Below are positions 51,245-60,695 of a stretch of DNA of 64,000 nucleotides, piece after piece. This DNA is from Bacteroidales bacterium. GTDB taxonomy: Bacteria; Bacteroidota; Bacteroidia; Bacteroidales; WCHB1-69. The position numbers and the translations under genes were made by a program. The notes beneath the pieces were generated by a model that had not been told where the DNA came from, ran no database searches, and saw only the letters and a program-made list of their open reading frames with translations. Numbering within the stretch: position 1 is the stretch's first letter; each line of letters opens with the position of its first letter. The stretch is from positions 1 through 64,000 of the forward strand of contig JAKSMC010000013.1 in NCBI GenBank assembly GCA_024400835.1, written 5' to 3'.

Positions 51245-54200
51245 CTAAAAGTCTGTTCCTATCGAGAACAGGAACATTCCCTTTTTGTTCGCTATTTTAA
51301 AGTCTTCCACGCCCCAGGCGTAGTCGAAGCGGAGGAAATAGCCTAAGAGGGAACAGCGCAAGCCGACACCGAAACCGCCGACGAAGGGGTCAACTTGTCG
51401 TCTGACTAAGACGTGGATGGGTCCGGAGTCAACGTAGCGCGTGTAGAGGCAGTTGTCCTCAGAGTAAGGTGAGAACCCTGTCCAGGCCGTGCCGAAATCT
51501 CCGAAAAGATTGAGTTGGAGGGAATTGAAGAACTCGTAAGGAACTTGGTGCCCGGCGATGAGTTGCACGAAGGGCACGCGGAGTTCGCCGCTGAGCAGCA
51601 CGAAGGATGTGCCGTTGCGGATGTTCTGCTGGAATCCGCGCATGTTTGTGGCCAATGTCTGGTAGGTGTAGTTCTTGCTTTGGTCAACCCAGATGCCGCT
51701 GTCGAACTTCGCATTTATCCAGTTGTCCACGCCGCCCATGAAGTAGACGAGGCGCGCGGAACCGATATTGGTAGATGCCGCCGCACGTAGGGCGAGTGTC
51801 ATATTCTTATACAATTTGAAGGAGTGGCGAGCGTCAAAGCCTAAGACCAGCAGGTTCTGCGTCTCCTTCTCGGCCCGCTGGTTGTATTCTGCGAACACTT
51901 TGATTTTAGAACCTCTCCATAGATTGGTGTAGAGCTCTTTGGAGGTGTCGAAGATGTATTCCAACTTGACGCCTCCCCAGAGATGGTGCTCGTTGGGCAG
52001 TTGGAGCGTGTAGTCACTGAGGGCTTGGACGACATTGGTCTCGTATCGGCCGTTCAAGGTGAGGCGCACACTGTGAATCTTGTTGAACGGGAATTTCAGA
52101 ATATAGAACACGCTGTTGCAAGTCTGCTTATAGACATAATCTCCAGGAGAGGATGTGATGGCCTGACGGTACAGCACGAGTTGGCGGTCCAAACGATGGG
52201 CAAGATTCTCGTAACTGAACATAAATTCGTTACTTTCCAGATTGAAGGAGAGCCTGAAGCCGCCGGTGATTCGGTAGTCTTCGAACAGGTCTGTGATGCC
52301 CAGCATGAAGAGCGCGTTGAAACCGGTGTTGAGGTAGATGGGCGACTTGCCGCCTTCGAATTGCTGGTAGGAGGTGTTCAGGAAACTGAAGTCCGCCTGC
52401 GTGATGAGTTTGTTAATGGTGTACTGCACTCGGTAGCCACTGGCCACGGGAATGTAGAATTCGTTTTTCTTGCGGGCTGTGCTGGCGCTGTCAGCGGCAC
52501 TTTGAGCGTCTGAGATTTCGTCGTCTGCAAAAACCTGCATAAAGCCGTGCTCGATGGGCTCGGGCTTGTCGCCACGACGAATGCTGTCACGGACTAACTG
52601 CTCTTTGCTGTCGTTGATTTCTTCCCATCGGTTCTTGTTGCGGAAGACTGTTGGCGACGGCTCAGCGTGCGTGGACAAATCCAGGGGTGTGAAGTATATT
52701 CTCTTGACCTTGTCTTTCAATGAGATGTCAGCCAACAAACCGGATTGTGGGCAGTAGTCTTGCTCTAAGATGCTGTATGCGCGGTCGGTGAGTGCATGGG
52801 TCTTGGCATAGTAGGAGTAGTGGACGGCAGTGTCGATGCGGCTGATGGTGCTGTCGAAAACAGCGTCGTAGCGATTGGTCATGCCGTCGTTGTCGCTCAG
52901 ATAGACCAACTGTTGTTCGCTTACGCGGCGGGCGTTGTATTCGTCGGCATACGGGGTGTTGGTGACGCGCAGCAACGCAGGTTCCTTTTTGCCATATTCG
53001 TACAGGAAAAGGTCGTAGTGGAGCTGCGGTGTCGCATTGAGAAAATCTTCCTTCAGCTGCAGTGAATCTCTGTCGCGGTTGGAGGAAAAGACGATTTGGT
53101 CGGGATTGAGGAATATGGGCCCATAATCGTCGTAGAAGTCGTTGGTGAGATTCTGGAACGAGCGGGAAAGGAAACTGTAGAGGAACAAATCCGACTGCCC
53201 GTTTTTGAAACCGGAGAAAATCATCATCTTGCTGTCATCGGAATAGTTCCAGGCGGTGATTTTTTCCACATCTACAAGGAAACGTTTTTCCCACTTTCTT
53301 TTTTCCAAATTGTATGGATAGTAATAACAGTGCCCCTTGTCTTCGAGTGTCATGCCGAGGATGGAGCCGTCCGGATTCCAAGCAATCAGCGGGAAGGTGA
53401 AGTCGGGGTTGTCTTCAATTTTGGGGTAGCGTTTGAAGATGCATTTGGGATGGTTCTTGCCGGCGCGTTGGAGCCATACGCGAACCTGTCCGGCCTCATT
53501 GGTGATGTAGGCGTGGCTTTCGCCATCGGGCGAAAGGCAGATGTGGCTGTAGTCGCGCTTGACCTTGGGGTGCTTGAGTATGCCGTTGCCGTCAGGCATA
53601 GTGCGCTCCTTGTCAGGATGGTACATCACATAATAGTATTTGAACCAGTTGACAAGCAGTTGGCGGTAGCGAACGCCGGTGGCGTAGGTGAAGCCCTTCT
53701 CTATGGTTTTGGCCGCGCGTGTGCTGTATAGAATCTTGGCGATGGTTTCTTCCCCATAGACTTCGGCAATGTATTTCCAGAAGGAGTGCCCGGCGTACGT
53801 GGCATCCATCGGAGGCAGTTCGTCGAAGTCGGCGTAGCGTTGGGTGAGGATGCCGTCTTTGACGTGTGCGTCAATCTCGCTGTTCCAAGATTGTCCGTAG
53901 TAGGAGGCCAGCCCGGTGTAGAACCAATTAGGCACGTTTATCAGGTAGTCGGCGGAGATGTTGGAACCTACGGTGGCGCCCTGCACGAGCCAGTGCGCAT
54001 ACACGTTCATGATGCCACTGCGTATCATACGGTCGAAATGCTCACGGTTGCCGTCAAAGTAAACGTAGATTTTCGTCCCGTATATGTTGGTCACGCCGCC
54101 TTGGTTGTAGAAATCCTCGTCATCGTATGCGAAATTCGACTCGCGGAAGTCCTGCTGGGTGTTATAGACGATAATCTGGAGCTTTTTCCGGGAAGTGTAG

Positions 54201-54469
54201 TTGAGGATGTTCTCGATTTCACGGATGTATTCCGGCACTTTGTAGAAGGTATATTGCGCCAATGCCTTGCCAGTAGGGTAGAAATAGACGTCGTACTGCT
54301 CGGCACGCATGTACTGCCAGTTGAAATCCTGGTGCTGGACGCGGTTTTTTCCGAAACTTATTTGCGAACCGTTGTAGAATTGGGCCCGCAGCATCTCTGG
54401 TGCGAATGCCGTGGCTACGCATAAAAACAGATAAACTGCCAGCCTTTTATGGAATGTTCCAGAGTGCAA
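51245..54469 (-). CDS. outer-membrane protein with inactive peptidase-like, beta-propeller and beta-barrel domains
   Basis: The 1074-residue exported protein has a signal peptide (cleavage near MLRAQ). Residues about 35-290 resemble a gluzincin (peptidase MA/M1-like) domain but the zinc site is gone: AHWLVQG replaces HExxH and YTGLASYYG replaces the EGLA ligand. Residues about 300-560 look like a TolB/PD40 propeller (HICLSPDGESHAYITNEAGQ, DDSKMMIFSGFKNGQSDLFL). The last 380 residues end in FLFSIGTDF and resemble a BamA-type barrel (YFMGGVDNW, GTAWTGFSPY). The start is TTG, the only good codon before the signal. Function is unknown. Confidence 0.75.
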   Translation of the reverse strand: MHSGTFHKRLAVYLFLCVATAFAPEMLRAQFYNGSQISFGKNRVQHQDFNWQYMRAEQYDVYFYPTGKALAQYTFYKVPEYIREIENILNYTSRKKLQIIVYNTQQDFRESNFAYDDEDFYNQGGVTNIYGTKIYVYFDGNREHFDRMIRSGIMNVYAHWLVQGATVGSNISADYLINVPNWFYTGLASYYGQSWNSEIDAHVKDGILTQRYADFDELPPMDATYAGHSFWKYIAEVYGEETIAKILYSTRAAKTIEKGFTYATGVRYRQLLVNWFKYYYVMYHPDKERTMPDGNGILKHPKVKRDYSHICLSPDGESHAYITNEAGQVRVWLQRAGKNHPKCIFKRYPKIEDNPDFTFPLIAWNPDGSILGMTLEDKGHCYYYPYNLEKRKWEKRFLVDVEKITAWNYSDDSKMMIFSGFKNGQSDLFLYSFLSRSFQNLTNDFYDDYGPIFLNPDQIVFSSNRDRDSLQLKEDFLNATPQLHYDLFLYEYGKKEPALLRVTNTPYADEYNARRVSEQQLVYLSDNDGMTNRYDAVFDSTISRIDTAVHYSYYAKTHALTDRAYSILEQDYCPQSGLLADISLKDKVKRIYFTPLDLSTHAEPSPTVFRNKNRWEEINDSKEQLVRDSIRRGDKPEPIEHGFMQVFADDEISDAQSAADSASTARKKNEFYIPVASGYRVQYTINKLITQADFSFLNTSYQQFEGGKSPIYLNTGFNALFMLGITDLFEDYRITGGFRLSFNLESNEFMFSYENLAHRLDRQLVLYRQAITSSPGDYVYKQTCNSVFYILKFPFNKIHSVRLTLNGRYETNVVQALSDYTLQLPNEHHLWGGVKLEYIFDTSKELYTNLWRGSKIKVFAEYNQRAEKETQNLLVLGFDARHSFKLYKNMTLALRAAASTNIGSARLVYFMGGVDNWINAKFDSGIWVDQSKNYTYQTLATNMRGFQQNIRNGTSFVLLSGELRVPFVQLIAGHQVPYEFFNSLQLNLFGDFGTAWTGFSPYSEDNCLYTRYVDSGPIHVLVRRQVDPFVGGFGVGLRCSLLGYFLRFDYAWGVEDFKIANKKGMFLFSIGTDF

Positions 54470-54492
54470 AATATTGTATTTATAAAGGGCAG

Positions 54493-54500
54493 CAAAAATA
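54493..54500 (-). promoter_or_regulatory. -7 box of the propeller-barrel gene
   Basis: The minus strand reads TATTTTTG, 24 bases before the TTG start. It is divergent from the rpsP promoter 36 bases away. Confidence 0.55.
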
Positions 54501-54535
54501 ATAAATTCAAAGAATGAAACATATCAAAAAAATTG

Positions 54536-54543
54536 TATTTTTG
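54536..54543 (+). promoter_or_regulatory. -7 box of the rpsP-rimM operon
   Basis: TATTTTTG lies 92 bases before the chosen rpsP start, giving a long leader that contains an A/T-rich inverted repeat (AAAAAGGCCTTTTT, 54556-54569) with no loop. Confidence 0.55.
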
Positions 54544-54634
54544 CCGCCCCTTAAAAAAGGCCTTTTTGATTTCGGTCAGAGGCATTAGGAATTTAAGGAA
54601 ACAATTAATAATTAACAACAAACCAAAATTTTTT

Positions 54635-55210
54635 ATGGCAACAAGAATCAGATTACAAAGAAGAGGTAAAAAGAATCAACCTTTTTATCACGTTGTAATT
54701 GCGGATGGTCGTGCACCACGTGACGGACGTTTTATCGAAGATCTTGGTACTTACAATCCACTGACCAATCCTGCAACATTGAACATCAATTTCGACCGCG
54801 CTCTGTATTGGTTAGAGGCAGGTGCTGCTCCTTCTGATACGGCTCGTGCGATTCTCAAACGCGAAGGCGTCTATTTGATGAAACACCTCAGAGGCGGTAT
54901 CGCCAAGGGTGCTCTCACCGAAGCTCAGGCTCAGCAGAAGTTCGAAGCTTGGAAACAAGAAAAGAACAGCAAGCTCAGCAACGTAGTTCGCGAAGAAGCT
55001 GACAAGGCTCGTAACATTAAGAAAGAACGTTTGGCTGCTGAAACGAAAGTTAAGGAAGCTATGTCTGCAAAGATTGCTGCACGCAACGCTGAAATCGCTG
55101 CTGCTGCCGCAAAGGCTGCTGAAGAAGCTGCTGAAGCCGCTGCCGCTGAGGCTGCTGCTAACGCTGAAGAAGCTCCCGCTGCTGAAGAAGCCGCTCCCGC
55201 AGAAGCATAA
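54635..55210 (+). CDS. rpsP: 30S ribosomal protein S16 with Ala-rich tail
   Basis: The 191-residue protein begins MATRIRLQRRGKKNQPFYHV, and has RDGRFIEDLGTYNPLTNP and RALYWLEAGAAPSDTARAIL of S16. The last 90 residues form a charged, then Ala/Glu-rich extension, as often seen in Bacteroidota S16. I start at 54635; an upstream in-frame codon at 54533 lies before the transcription start. The stop overlaps the rimM start by one base (TAATG). Confidence 0.96.
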   Translation: MATRIRLQRRGKKNQPFYHVVIADGRAPRDGRFIEDLGTYNPLTNPATLNINFDRALYWLEAGAAPSDTARAILKREGVYLMKHLRGGIAKGALTEAQAQQKFEAWKQEKNSKLSNVVREEADKARNIKKERLAAETKVKEAMSAKIAARNAEIAAAAAKAAEEAAEAAAAEAAANAEEAPAAEEAAPAEA

Positions 55211-55731
55211 TGAAAAACGAATTCTTCTATTTAGGCACACTGACCAAACCTTTCGGACTGAAAGGCGATCTGTGTGCCTTTTTTGATTCCGACAATCCCG
55301 AAAACTACACCGACCTCGATGCCGTGTTCCTCGACCTCGACGGCGAAAAAATCCCCTATAATATCGAACGCATCGCCTACCGCGGCAATAAACAGTTCGT
55401 TATCAAATTCCAAGATATCCCCGCTAATGAGGCCCGCGACTTCGCCGGCGTTGAACTCTACCTCCCGATGAGCCAACTCCCCAAATTGTCCGGCAACCAG
55501 TTCTATTTCCATGAAGTTGTCGGCTTTAAAGTGGTTGACGAACTCAAGGGCGAAATCGGCATCTGTCAGGACTTCTTGGAGGTCAGCAACAATCCCATCA
55601 TGCAGGTTGACCACGATGGCACTGAAATCCTTATCCCTGCTTCGCAGCAGTTTATCACCGGTGTCGACCGCGAGAATAAGATCCTCAGCATCCAGGCCCC
55701 AGAAGGTCTTATCGATGTCTATTTGGACTGA
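55210..55731 (+). CDS. rimM: 16S rRNA processing protein RimM
   Basis: RimM binds ribosomal protein S19 and helps mature the 30S head. The 173-residue protein has the N-terminal TLTKPFGLKGDLCAFF and DIPANEARDFAGVELYLP, then the PRC-barrel region (GFKVVDELKGEIGICQDFLE). It is translationally coupled to rpsP, the standard pairing. A strong terminator follows. Confidence 0.94.
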   Translation: MKNEFFYLGTLTKPFGLKGDLCAFFDSDNPENYTDLDAVFLDLDGEKIPYNIERIAYRGNKQFVIKFQDIPANEARDFAGVELYLPMSQLPKLSGNQFYFHEVVGFKVVDELKGEIGICQDFLEVSNNPIMQVDHDGTEILIPASQQFITGVDRENKILSIQAPEGLIDVYLD

Positions 55732-55756
55732 AATTTTTTACTTTTTTCAAAGATAT

Positions 55757-55788
55757 ATGCCGTTTTCTCCGAAAATGGCATTTTTTTT
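55757..55788 (+). terminator. rpsP-rimM terminator
   Basis: An 11-bp stem ATGCCGTTTTC/GAAAATGGCAT (one G-T pair) with loop TCC is followed by eight T. Confidence 0.9.
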
Positions 55789-55892
55789 CCTTAACAGTAA
55801 AATGTTAAATCCAAACTATTTTTCTATAAATCAATAGTAAAATATTTTTCATTTTTATTAAAAAAGGTCTTGATTTTTGTTTTCCGTCGTTG

Positions 55893-55900
55893 TATTTTTG
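55893..55900 (+). promoter_or_regulatory. -7 box upstream of two mini reading frames
   Basis: TATTTTTG lies 26 bases before an ATG at 55926. It would start a transcript distinct from that of recA, whose own -7 box is at 56142. The rest of 55789-55892 holds no gene. Confidence 0.5.
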
Positions 55901-55925
55901 TCACCGAACTTTGAACAGTAAAGTT

Positions 55926-55970
55926 ATGGACGAAAATATGGACGTTGAATCAAAAATCTTGCTAAGGTGA
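55926..55970 (+). CDS. 14-codon mini reading frame
   Basis: MDENMDVESKILLR followed by a stop. It starts 19 bases after the predicted transcription start and ends two bases before the next ATG. It may be a leader peptide or the start of a decayed gene. Confidence 0.2.
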   Translation: MDENMDVESKILLR

Positions 55971-55972
55971 AA

Positions 55973-56083
55973 ATGAGATATTCTATAAAAAAAGATAATA
56001 ATATTGAAATCAAGCAGTTGGAAGGTGTAATTGTGGATGTCGGAAAGAGAATACCCTTCTCTCGGGCGATGGCTCCTGGATAA
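55973..56083 (+). CDS. 36-residue reading frame upstream of recA
   Basis: The frame encodes MRYSIKKDNNIEIKQLEGVI and then VDVGKRIPFSRAMAPG. I do not recognise it. It follows the mini frame at 55926 by two bases and has a plausible promoter, so it may be a real small protein or a remnant. It ends 58 bases before the recA -7 box. Confidence 0.3.
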   Translation: MRYSIKKDNNIEIKQLEGVIVDVGKRIPFSRAMAPG

Positions 56084-56141
56084 TACGCGCAAACTTGTTT
56101 CGCAATACAAATTACTATAAAAATCATAAATAAAAAAAACG

Positions 56142-56149
56142 TATTTTTG
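56142..56149 (+). promoter_or_regulatory. -7 box of the recA promoter
   Basis: TATTTTTG lies 36 bases before the recA start. No LexA-type operator was recognised near it. Confidence 0.6.
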
Positions 56150-56184
56150 CACTCATTTCAAAAACATAAAAAACCAAAAACACT

Positions 56185-57207
56185 ATGGATAACGACGAAA
56201 TTAAAAACAGCGTAAATGCTGAGAAACTGAAGGTCCTCAATGCCACGCTCGAAAAGTTGGAGAAGTCTTTTGGCAAAGGTTCCATTATGAGAATGGGCGA
56301 CACCAAAGTTGAGGATATGGATGTTATATCTACTGGCTCTATCGGACTGGACACCGCTCTCGGTGTGGGTGGCCTCCCCAAGGGCAGAATCATTGAAATC
56401 TACGGACCGGAGTCTTCCGGTAAGACGACGTTGGCTATTCACGCCATTGCCGAAGCACAAAGACAAGGCGGCATTGCAGCCTTCATCGATGCCGAACACG
56501 CCTTTGACCGCTTCTATGCTGAGAAACTTGGCGTGAACACGTCCGATTTGCTGATTTCACAACCCGACAACGGCGAACAGGCTCTTGAAATCGCTGACAA
56601 CCTGATTCGCTCTGGCGCTATTGACATTATCGTAATCGACTCTGTGGCAGCCCTGACTCCGAAGAGCGAAATCGAAGGCGATATGGGCGACTCCAAAGTC
56701 GGCCTCCAGGCCCGTTTGATGTCCCAGGCACTGCGCAAACTGACGGCTACCATCAACAAGACCGGTTGCTGCTGTATCTTTATCAACCAGTTGCGCGAGA
56801 AAATCGGTGTCCTCTTTGGCAATCCGGAGACAACAACAGGTGGTAATGCCTTGAAATTCTACGCTTCCGTACGCCTCGACATCCGTCGCCAGGCTCAAAT
56901 CAAGGACGGTGATATGTCCATCGGCAACCACGTCAAAGTGAAGGTCGTCAAGAACAAAGTGGCTCCTCCATTCCGTCAGGCAGAATTCGACATTATGTTC
57001 GGTGGCGGTATCTCCAAGACCGGCGAAATCGTTGACCTCGGCGTTGAATACAACATCATCAAGAAGTCCGGTTCCTGGTTCTCTTACGGTGAGAGCAAAC
57101 TGGCTCAGGGCCGTGAGGGCGTTAAAAACCTTCTCGCCGACAATCCTGAACTGGCTGACGAACTGGAAGCTAAGATTCGCGAAGCTATTAAAAACAACAT
57201 GCACTAA
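56185..57207 (+). CDS. recA: recombinase RecA
   Basis: RecA forms filaments on single-stranded DNA and catalyses strand exchange. The 340-residue protein has Walker [35 protein letters not shown] (in part), loop L2 ([20 protein letters not shown] in part), and [14 protein letters not shown]. Length and order are standard. The TPR lipoprotein starts eight bases after its stop and ruvB follows, so repair genes may share a transcript. Confidence 0.98.
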   Translation: MDNDEIKNSVNAEKLKVLNATLEKLEKSFGKGSIMRMGDTKVEDMDVISTGSIGLDTALGVGGLPKGRIIEIYGPESSGKTTLAIHAIAEAQRQGGIAAFIDAEHAFDRFYAEKLGVNTSDLLISQPDNGEQALEIADNLIRSGAIDIIVIDSVAALTPKSEIEGDMGDSKVGLQARLMSQALRKLTATINKTGCCCIFINQLREKIGVLFGNPETTTGGNALKFYASVRLDIRRQAQIKDGDMSIGNHVKVKVVKNKVAPPFRQAEFDIMFGGGISKTGEIVDLGVEYNIIKKSGSWFSYGESKLAQGREGVKNLLADNPELADELEAKIREAIKNNMH

Positions 57208-57215
57208 AATTGTCT

Positions 57216-58214
57216 ATGAAACATCGTATCTTCATACTCCTGCTTTGTGTGGCTGTATCGATTTGCAGTTGTACTTCCAACAAGAAGTACGCGGATATGC
57301 CGAAGGAACTTGCCGAATTGTGCAAAAACATCGACAAGCATCCTAAAAAGGCAGAACTTTATTACGAACGCGCCGACTACTACTATTTCCACAAGGATAT
57401 TGAAAAGGGCATTGCCGATATGCAGACGGCCATCAAGTTGGCACCCGACAGCAGCAAATACTATGTCAAATTGTCCGACCTCTATTTCGCAGAGCGCGAA
57501 ACCGACTTGGCAGAGGAGATGCTGCAAACTGCCATCAAGAAGCAGCCAAGCAACAACGAAGCACGTCTGAAATTGGCCGAACTCTATTTCCACCTCCGTA
57601 TGATGGACCAGTGCAACACGACCATCGAGGAGGCTGTGAAATTGCAGAAGTACAATCCCAAAGCCTATCTTATTAAAGCCTTTATGCTGAAGGAAGAACA
57701 AGACACCACGGGCTATCTGCGTATGCTTCAATTGGTCATCGACCAGGATCCCAAAGAGGTGAAGGCTTATTTGGAACTTGGCTATTTCTATCAGCAGAAA
57801 ATGGACCCCATTGCCGTAAGTTATTATCAGAATGCTCTGAATGTGGATCCCAAGAATGTGGAAATCCATTACAACTTGGGCAAAATGTACCAAGATCTCG
57901 GCCAGGTTGCCGAGGCTGAGCAGGAGTACAAGACTGCGATTGACCTGGATCCGAAGAATGTGCCCGCATTGAACAATCTGGGTTACATTTATTTGGATGA
58001 CAGCATTGCCAGATATGACGAAGCTGTGAAATTGTTCACCCAGGCTATCAATGCCAATCCGAATTTTGTCTATTCTTTCTGCAACCGCGGTGTGGCATAC
58101 GAGTATTTGGGCGAATATGCAAAGGCCCGCAAAGATTATCAGAAGGCTCTGAAATTGAAAACTAATTTCGAACCTGCTATTTTGGGCTTGAACAGATTAG
58201 ATAAAAAACTATAG
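57216..58214 (+). CDS. tetratricopeptide-repeat lipoprotein
   Basis: The 332-residue protein has a lipoprotein signal (FILLLCVAVSICSCTS, Cys at residue 19) and about seven TPR motifs, for example VEIHYNLGKMYQDLGQVAEA and VPALNNLGYIYLDDSIARYD. It should lie in the periplasm attached to a membrane and scaffold protein contacts. I start at the ATG at 57216 in preference to the TTG at 57210. It lies between recA and ruvB without a clear functional link. Confidence 0.88.
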   Translation: MKHRIFILLLCVAVSICSCTSNKKYADMPKELAELCKNIDKHPKKAELYYERADYYYFHKDIEKGIADMQTAIKLAPDSSKYYVKLSDLYFAERETDLAEEMLQTAIKKQPSNNEARLKLAELYFHLRMMDQCNTTIEEAVKLQKYNPKAYLIKAFMLKEEQDTTGYLRMLQLVIDQDPKEVKAYLELGYFYQQKMDPIAVSYYQNALNVDPKNVEIHYNLGKMYQDLGQVAEAEQEYKTAIDLDPKNVPALNNLGYIYLDDSIARYDEAVKLFTQAINANPNFVYSFCNRGVAYEYLGEYAKARKDYQKALKLKTNFEPAILGLNRLDKKL

Positions 58215-58224
58215 TCGATAGGAT

Positions 58225-59250
58225 ATGAATGAGAACTTAGATCCTTCTGCCAACAGGATGTCTTCCGCTGACAAAGAGTTCGAAAGAGCGATTCGTCCGT
58301 CGGCGTTTCAGGACTTCCAAGGGCAGCCGCAGGTGCTGGAGAACCTCATGGTCTTTGTGCATGCAGCCAAAGGCAGGGGCGAGGCACTTGACCACGTGCT
58401 TCTGCACGGCCCTCCGGGCTTGGGCAAGACCACCTTGTCGCACATCATCGGTAATGAGATGGGCGTGAACGTGCGCTGTACTTCCGGCCCGGTCATTGAC
58501 AAACCCGGCGACTTGGCAGGTTTGCTTACCAACTTGGAGCCTCACGACGTGCTCTTCATTGATGAAATCCACCGCCTGTCTCCTGTCGTGGAGGAATACC
58601 TGTACTCCGCTATGGAGGACTATAAAATCGACATCATGATAGATAGCGGCCCGAGTGCCCGCAGCGTCCAGATTTCCCTGAACCCGTTCACACTGGTGGG
58701 CGCTACTACGCGCTCCGGCTTGCTGACAGCACCGCTCCGCTCTCGTTTCGGTATCAACTTGCGCTTGCAATATTATGACGCAGACACTTTGAGCAAGATT
58801 GTCAAACGCTCCGCCACCATCTTGGAGATTCCCATTCATGACGATGCTGCCTATGAAATCGCTTTCCGCAGTCGTGGCACGCCGCGTATCGCCAACCTGT
58901 TGCTGCGACGCGTCCGTGACTTCGCCCAAATCAAAGGCGATGGCACCATCACCCTGCCGATTACGCAAGTGGCTTTGAAGGCGCTTAATGTCGATAAACA
59001 CGGCTTGGACGAAATGGACAACCGCATACTCTCCGCCATTATTGATAAATTCAAAGGCGGCCCGGTGGGACTGACCACAATTGCCACCGCAGTAAGCGAA
59101 GATGCCGGTACTATTGAAGAGGTTTACGAACCGTTCCTCATTCAGGAAGGCTATTTGATGCGCACCCCAAGGGGACGCGAAGTTACTGCTCTGGCTTACG
59201 AACATCTGGGCAAGACCCGATTTTCTGCCGGACAACCAGAACTTTTTTAA
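58225..59250 (+). CDS. ruvB: Holliday junction branch-migration helicase RuvB
   Basis: RuvB is the hexameric AAA+ motor that drives branch migration with RuvA. The 341-residue protein has [53 protein letters not shown] and the C-terminal winged helix ending [13 protein letters not shown]. ruvA and ruvC are not in the window. It follows the TPR lipoprotein by 10 bases. Confidence 0.98.
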   Translation: MNENLDPSANRMSSADKEFERAIRPSAFQDFQGQPQVLENLMVFVHAAKGRGEALDHVLLHGPPGLGKTTLSHIIGNEMGVNVRCTSGPVIDKPGDLAGLLTNLEPHDVLFIDEIHRLSPVVEEYLYSAMEDYKIDIMIDSGPSARSVQISLNPFTLVGATTRSGLLTAPLRSRFGINLRLQYYDADTLSKIVKRSATILEIPIHDDAAYEIAFRSRGTPRIANLLLRRVRDFAQIKGDGTITLPITQVALKALNVDKHGLDEMDNRILSAIIDKFKGGPVGLTTIATAVSEDAGTIEEVYEPFLIQEGYLMRTPRGREVTALAYEHLGKTRFSAGQPELF

Positions 59251-59260
59251 ATCTTCCGAT

Positions 59261-60034
59261 ATGAAAAAATTACTATTTCTCTTAGTCATAGCGTGCTTGG
59301 GTACGACGATGTCCCTCTCTGCCCAACGTATCCGTCCTCCGCGTGAGGGCTATCCGCGTCCTGTTTTTATAAAAGACAATGGGGAAGGCGCCCGCATCAA
59401 CTTCGGGTTGGCTTTTGCTCCGACGTTTGACTGGTTTTACACCAATACGAATGGCTATTCGAGAGATGGCGTTTTGGTTGGAATGCGATATGGCATACCC
59501 TTGAATATAAATCTCACGCATCGGAAACACTACTATGTCTCCACGGGCGTATTTGCAGAGCACCTCGGCGGGAAATTGGTTTTCCATGACAGAGTGGTGC
59601 TCCCGAATGTCGGAGAAACTGACAATACGGAGATACACAGGAACTACAGGGCTACCTATCTTACTATCCCTCTGGGAATAACGTTGAAGAGCCGTTCTCT
59701 GAGGAATTTCTTTGTCTGCGGCAATGCCGGTATTTACAATAGTCTGCTTTTAGGCGCGAACAATGTGGATGCTTGCTTGTTAGGCGGCGAGATGTGGTCG
59801 CGTGAGAGACACCAGTACACTGAGGCTGCCACTATCCGGGAGTCTGCCTATGCGGGCCTCGGCTTTGAATATTCGGTCACACCGACTATGAGAGCTGGTC
59901 TTATGGCCAATTACGTTCACTCCTTTACCAATTTCTTCAAAGGCAAAGGGCAGGCGTACAACGACGTGCTTATGGTTGACCCGAAGGCCAACTTCGGTTA
60001 TTTTGAATTAGAACTGCACATTAATTTCTTCTAA
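59261..60034 (+). CDS. PorT-like outer-membrane beta-barrel protein
   Basis: The 257-residue protein has a signal peptide (MKKLLFLLVIACLGTTMSLSAQ) and an outer-membrane barrel fold. Features similar to the PorT/porin family include INFGLAFAPTFDWFYTNTNG, YYVSTGVFAEHLGGKLVF, YLTIPLGITLKSRSLRNFFV and the terminal FELELHINFF. PorT takes part in type IX secretion in Porphyromonas. Whether this copy does is unproven. It follows ruvB by 10 bases. Confidence 0.78.
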   Translation: MKKLLFLLVIACLGTTMSLSAQRIRPPREGYPRPVFIKDNGEGARINFGLAFAPTFDWFYTNTNGYSRDGVLVGMRYGIPLNINLTHRKHYYVSTGVFAEHLGGKLVFHDRVVLPNVGETDNTEIHRNYRATYLTIPLGITLKSRSLRNFFVCGNAGIYNSLLLGANNVDACLLGGEMWSRERHQYTEAATIRESAYAGLGFEYSVTPTMRAGLMANYVHSFTNFFKGKGQAYNDVLMVDPKANFGYFELELHINFF

Positions 60035-60036
60035 AA

Positions 60037-60648
60037 ATGAAGTTTATCTGTATCGGACGAAACTATGCGGCGCACATTGCCGAACTCCAGCATGCTGTAC
60101 CGGAGAATCCTGTTTTCTTTTTGAAACAGGAAAATGCCATTACGCGCTGCAATCGACCTTTCTTCCTTCCGGATTTTTCAAACCAGGTGGATTATGAAAC
60201 GGAGATAATTGTGAAAATCAACCGCTTGGGAAAATGTATACAGGAAAAGTTCGCCCATCTCTATTATGAGGAAATCGGACTTGGCGTGGATTTCACGGCA
60301 CGCGATATACAGCGTATTTGTATTGAGAAAGGAGATCCGTGGGAGATTGCCAAGGCTTTTGACGGCTCGGCCGTTGTGGGCAAGTTCGTCCCCAAGGATC
60401 GTTTTGCCGATGTCCAAAACTTGAACTTCCATCTTTTGCTCAACGGTGAAAAGGTCCAGCAGGGCAATAGCCGCGATATGCTCTTCACCATTGACCACAT
60501 AATCTCGTATGTCTCCAAATTTATGACGTTGAAAACCGGGGACATCATCTTTACGGGAACGCCAGTTGGTGTTGGCCCCGTCCATATCAACGACCGCCTC
60601 CAAGGTTTCCTGGAGGATGAAAAAATGTTCGACTTCTTAGTCAAGTAA
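60037..60648 (+). CDS. fumarylacetoacetate hydrolase family protein
   Basis: The 203-residue protein belongs to the FAH family (C-C bond hydrolases, decarboxylases and isomerases of beta-diketo or oxalo-type acids, using a divalent metal). It has CIGRNYAAHIAEL, DYETEIIVKI (metal ligand Glu), GVDFTARDIQ, AFDGSAVVG and DIIFTGTPVGVGPV. It starts two bases after the barrel gene. The substrate cannot be told; oxaloacetate tautomerase or decarboxylase activity is common in short forms. Confidence 0.92.
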   Translation: MKFICIGRNYAAHIAELQHAVPENPVFFLKQENAITRCNRPFFLPDFSNQVDYETEIIVKINRLGKCIQEKFAHLYYEEIGLGVDFTARDIQRICIEKGDPWEIAKAFDGSAVVGKFVPKDRFADVQNLNFHLLLNGEKVQQGNSRDMLFTIDHIISYVSKFMTLKTGDIIFTGTPVGVGPVHINDRLQGFLEDEKMFDFLVK

Positions 60649-60695
60649 ATCATACATCCAATCGTCTATTTGTATAATCGTATAATCTGAAAAAA

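Noticed and set aside
58237..59289. 350-codon open frame on the minus strand opposite ruvB
   Set aside because: It mirrors the ruvB frame; the ruvB product is unmistakable and the antisense translation has no motif.
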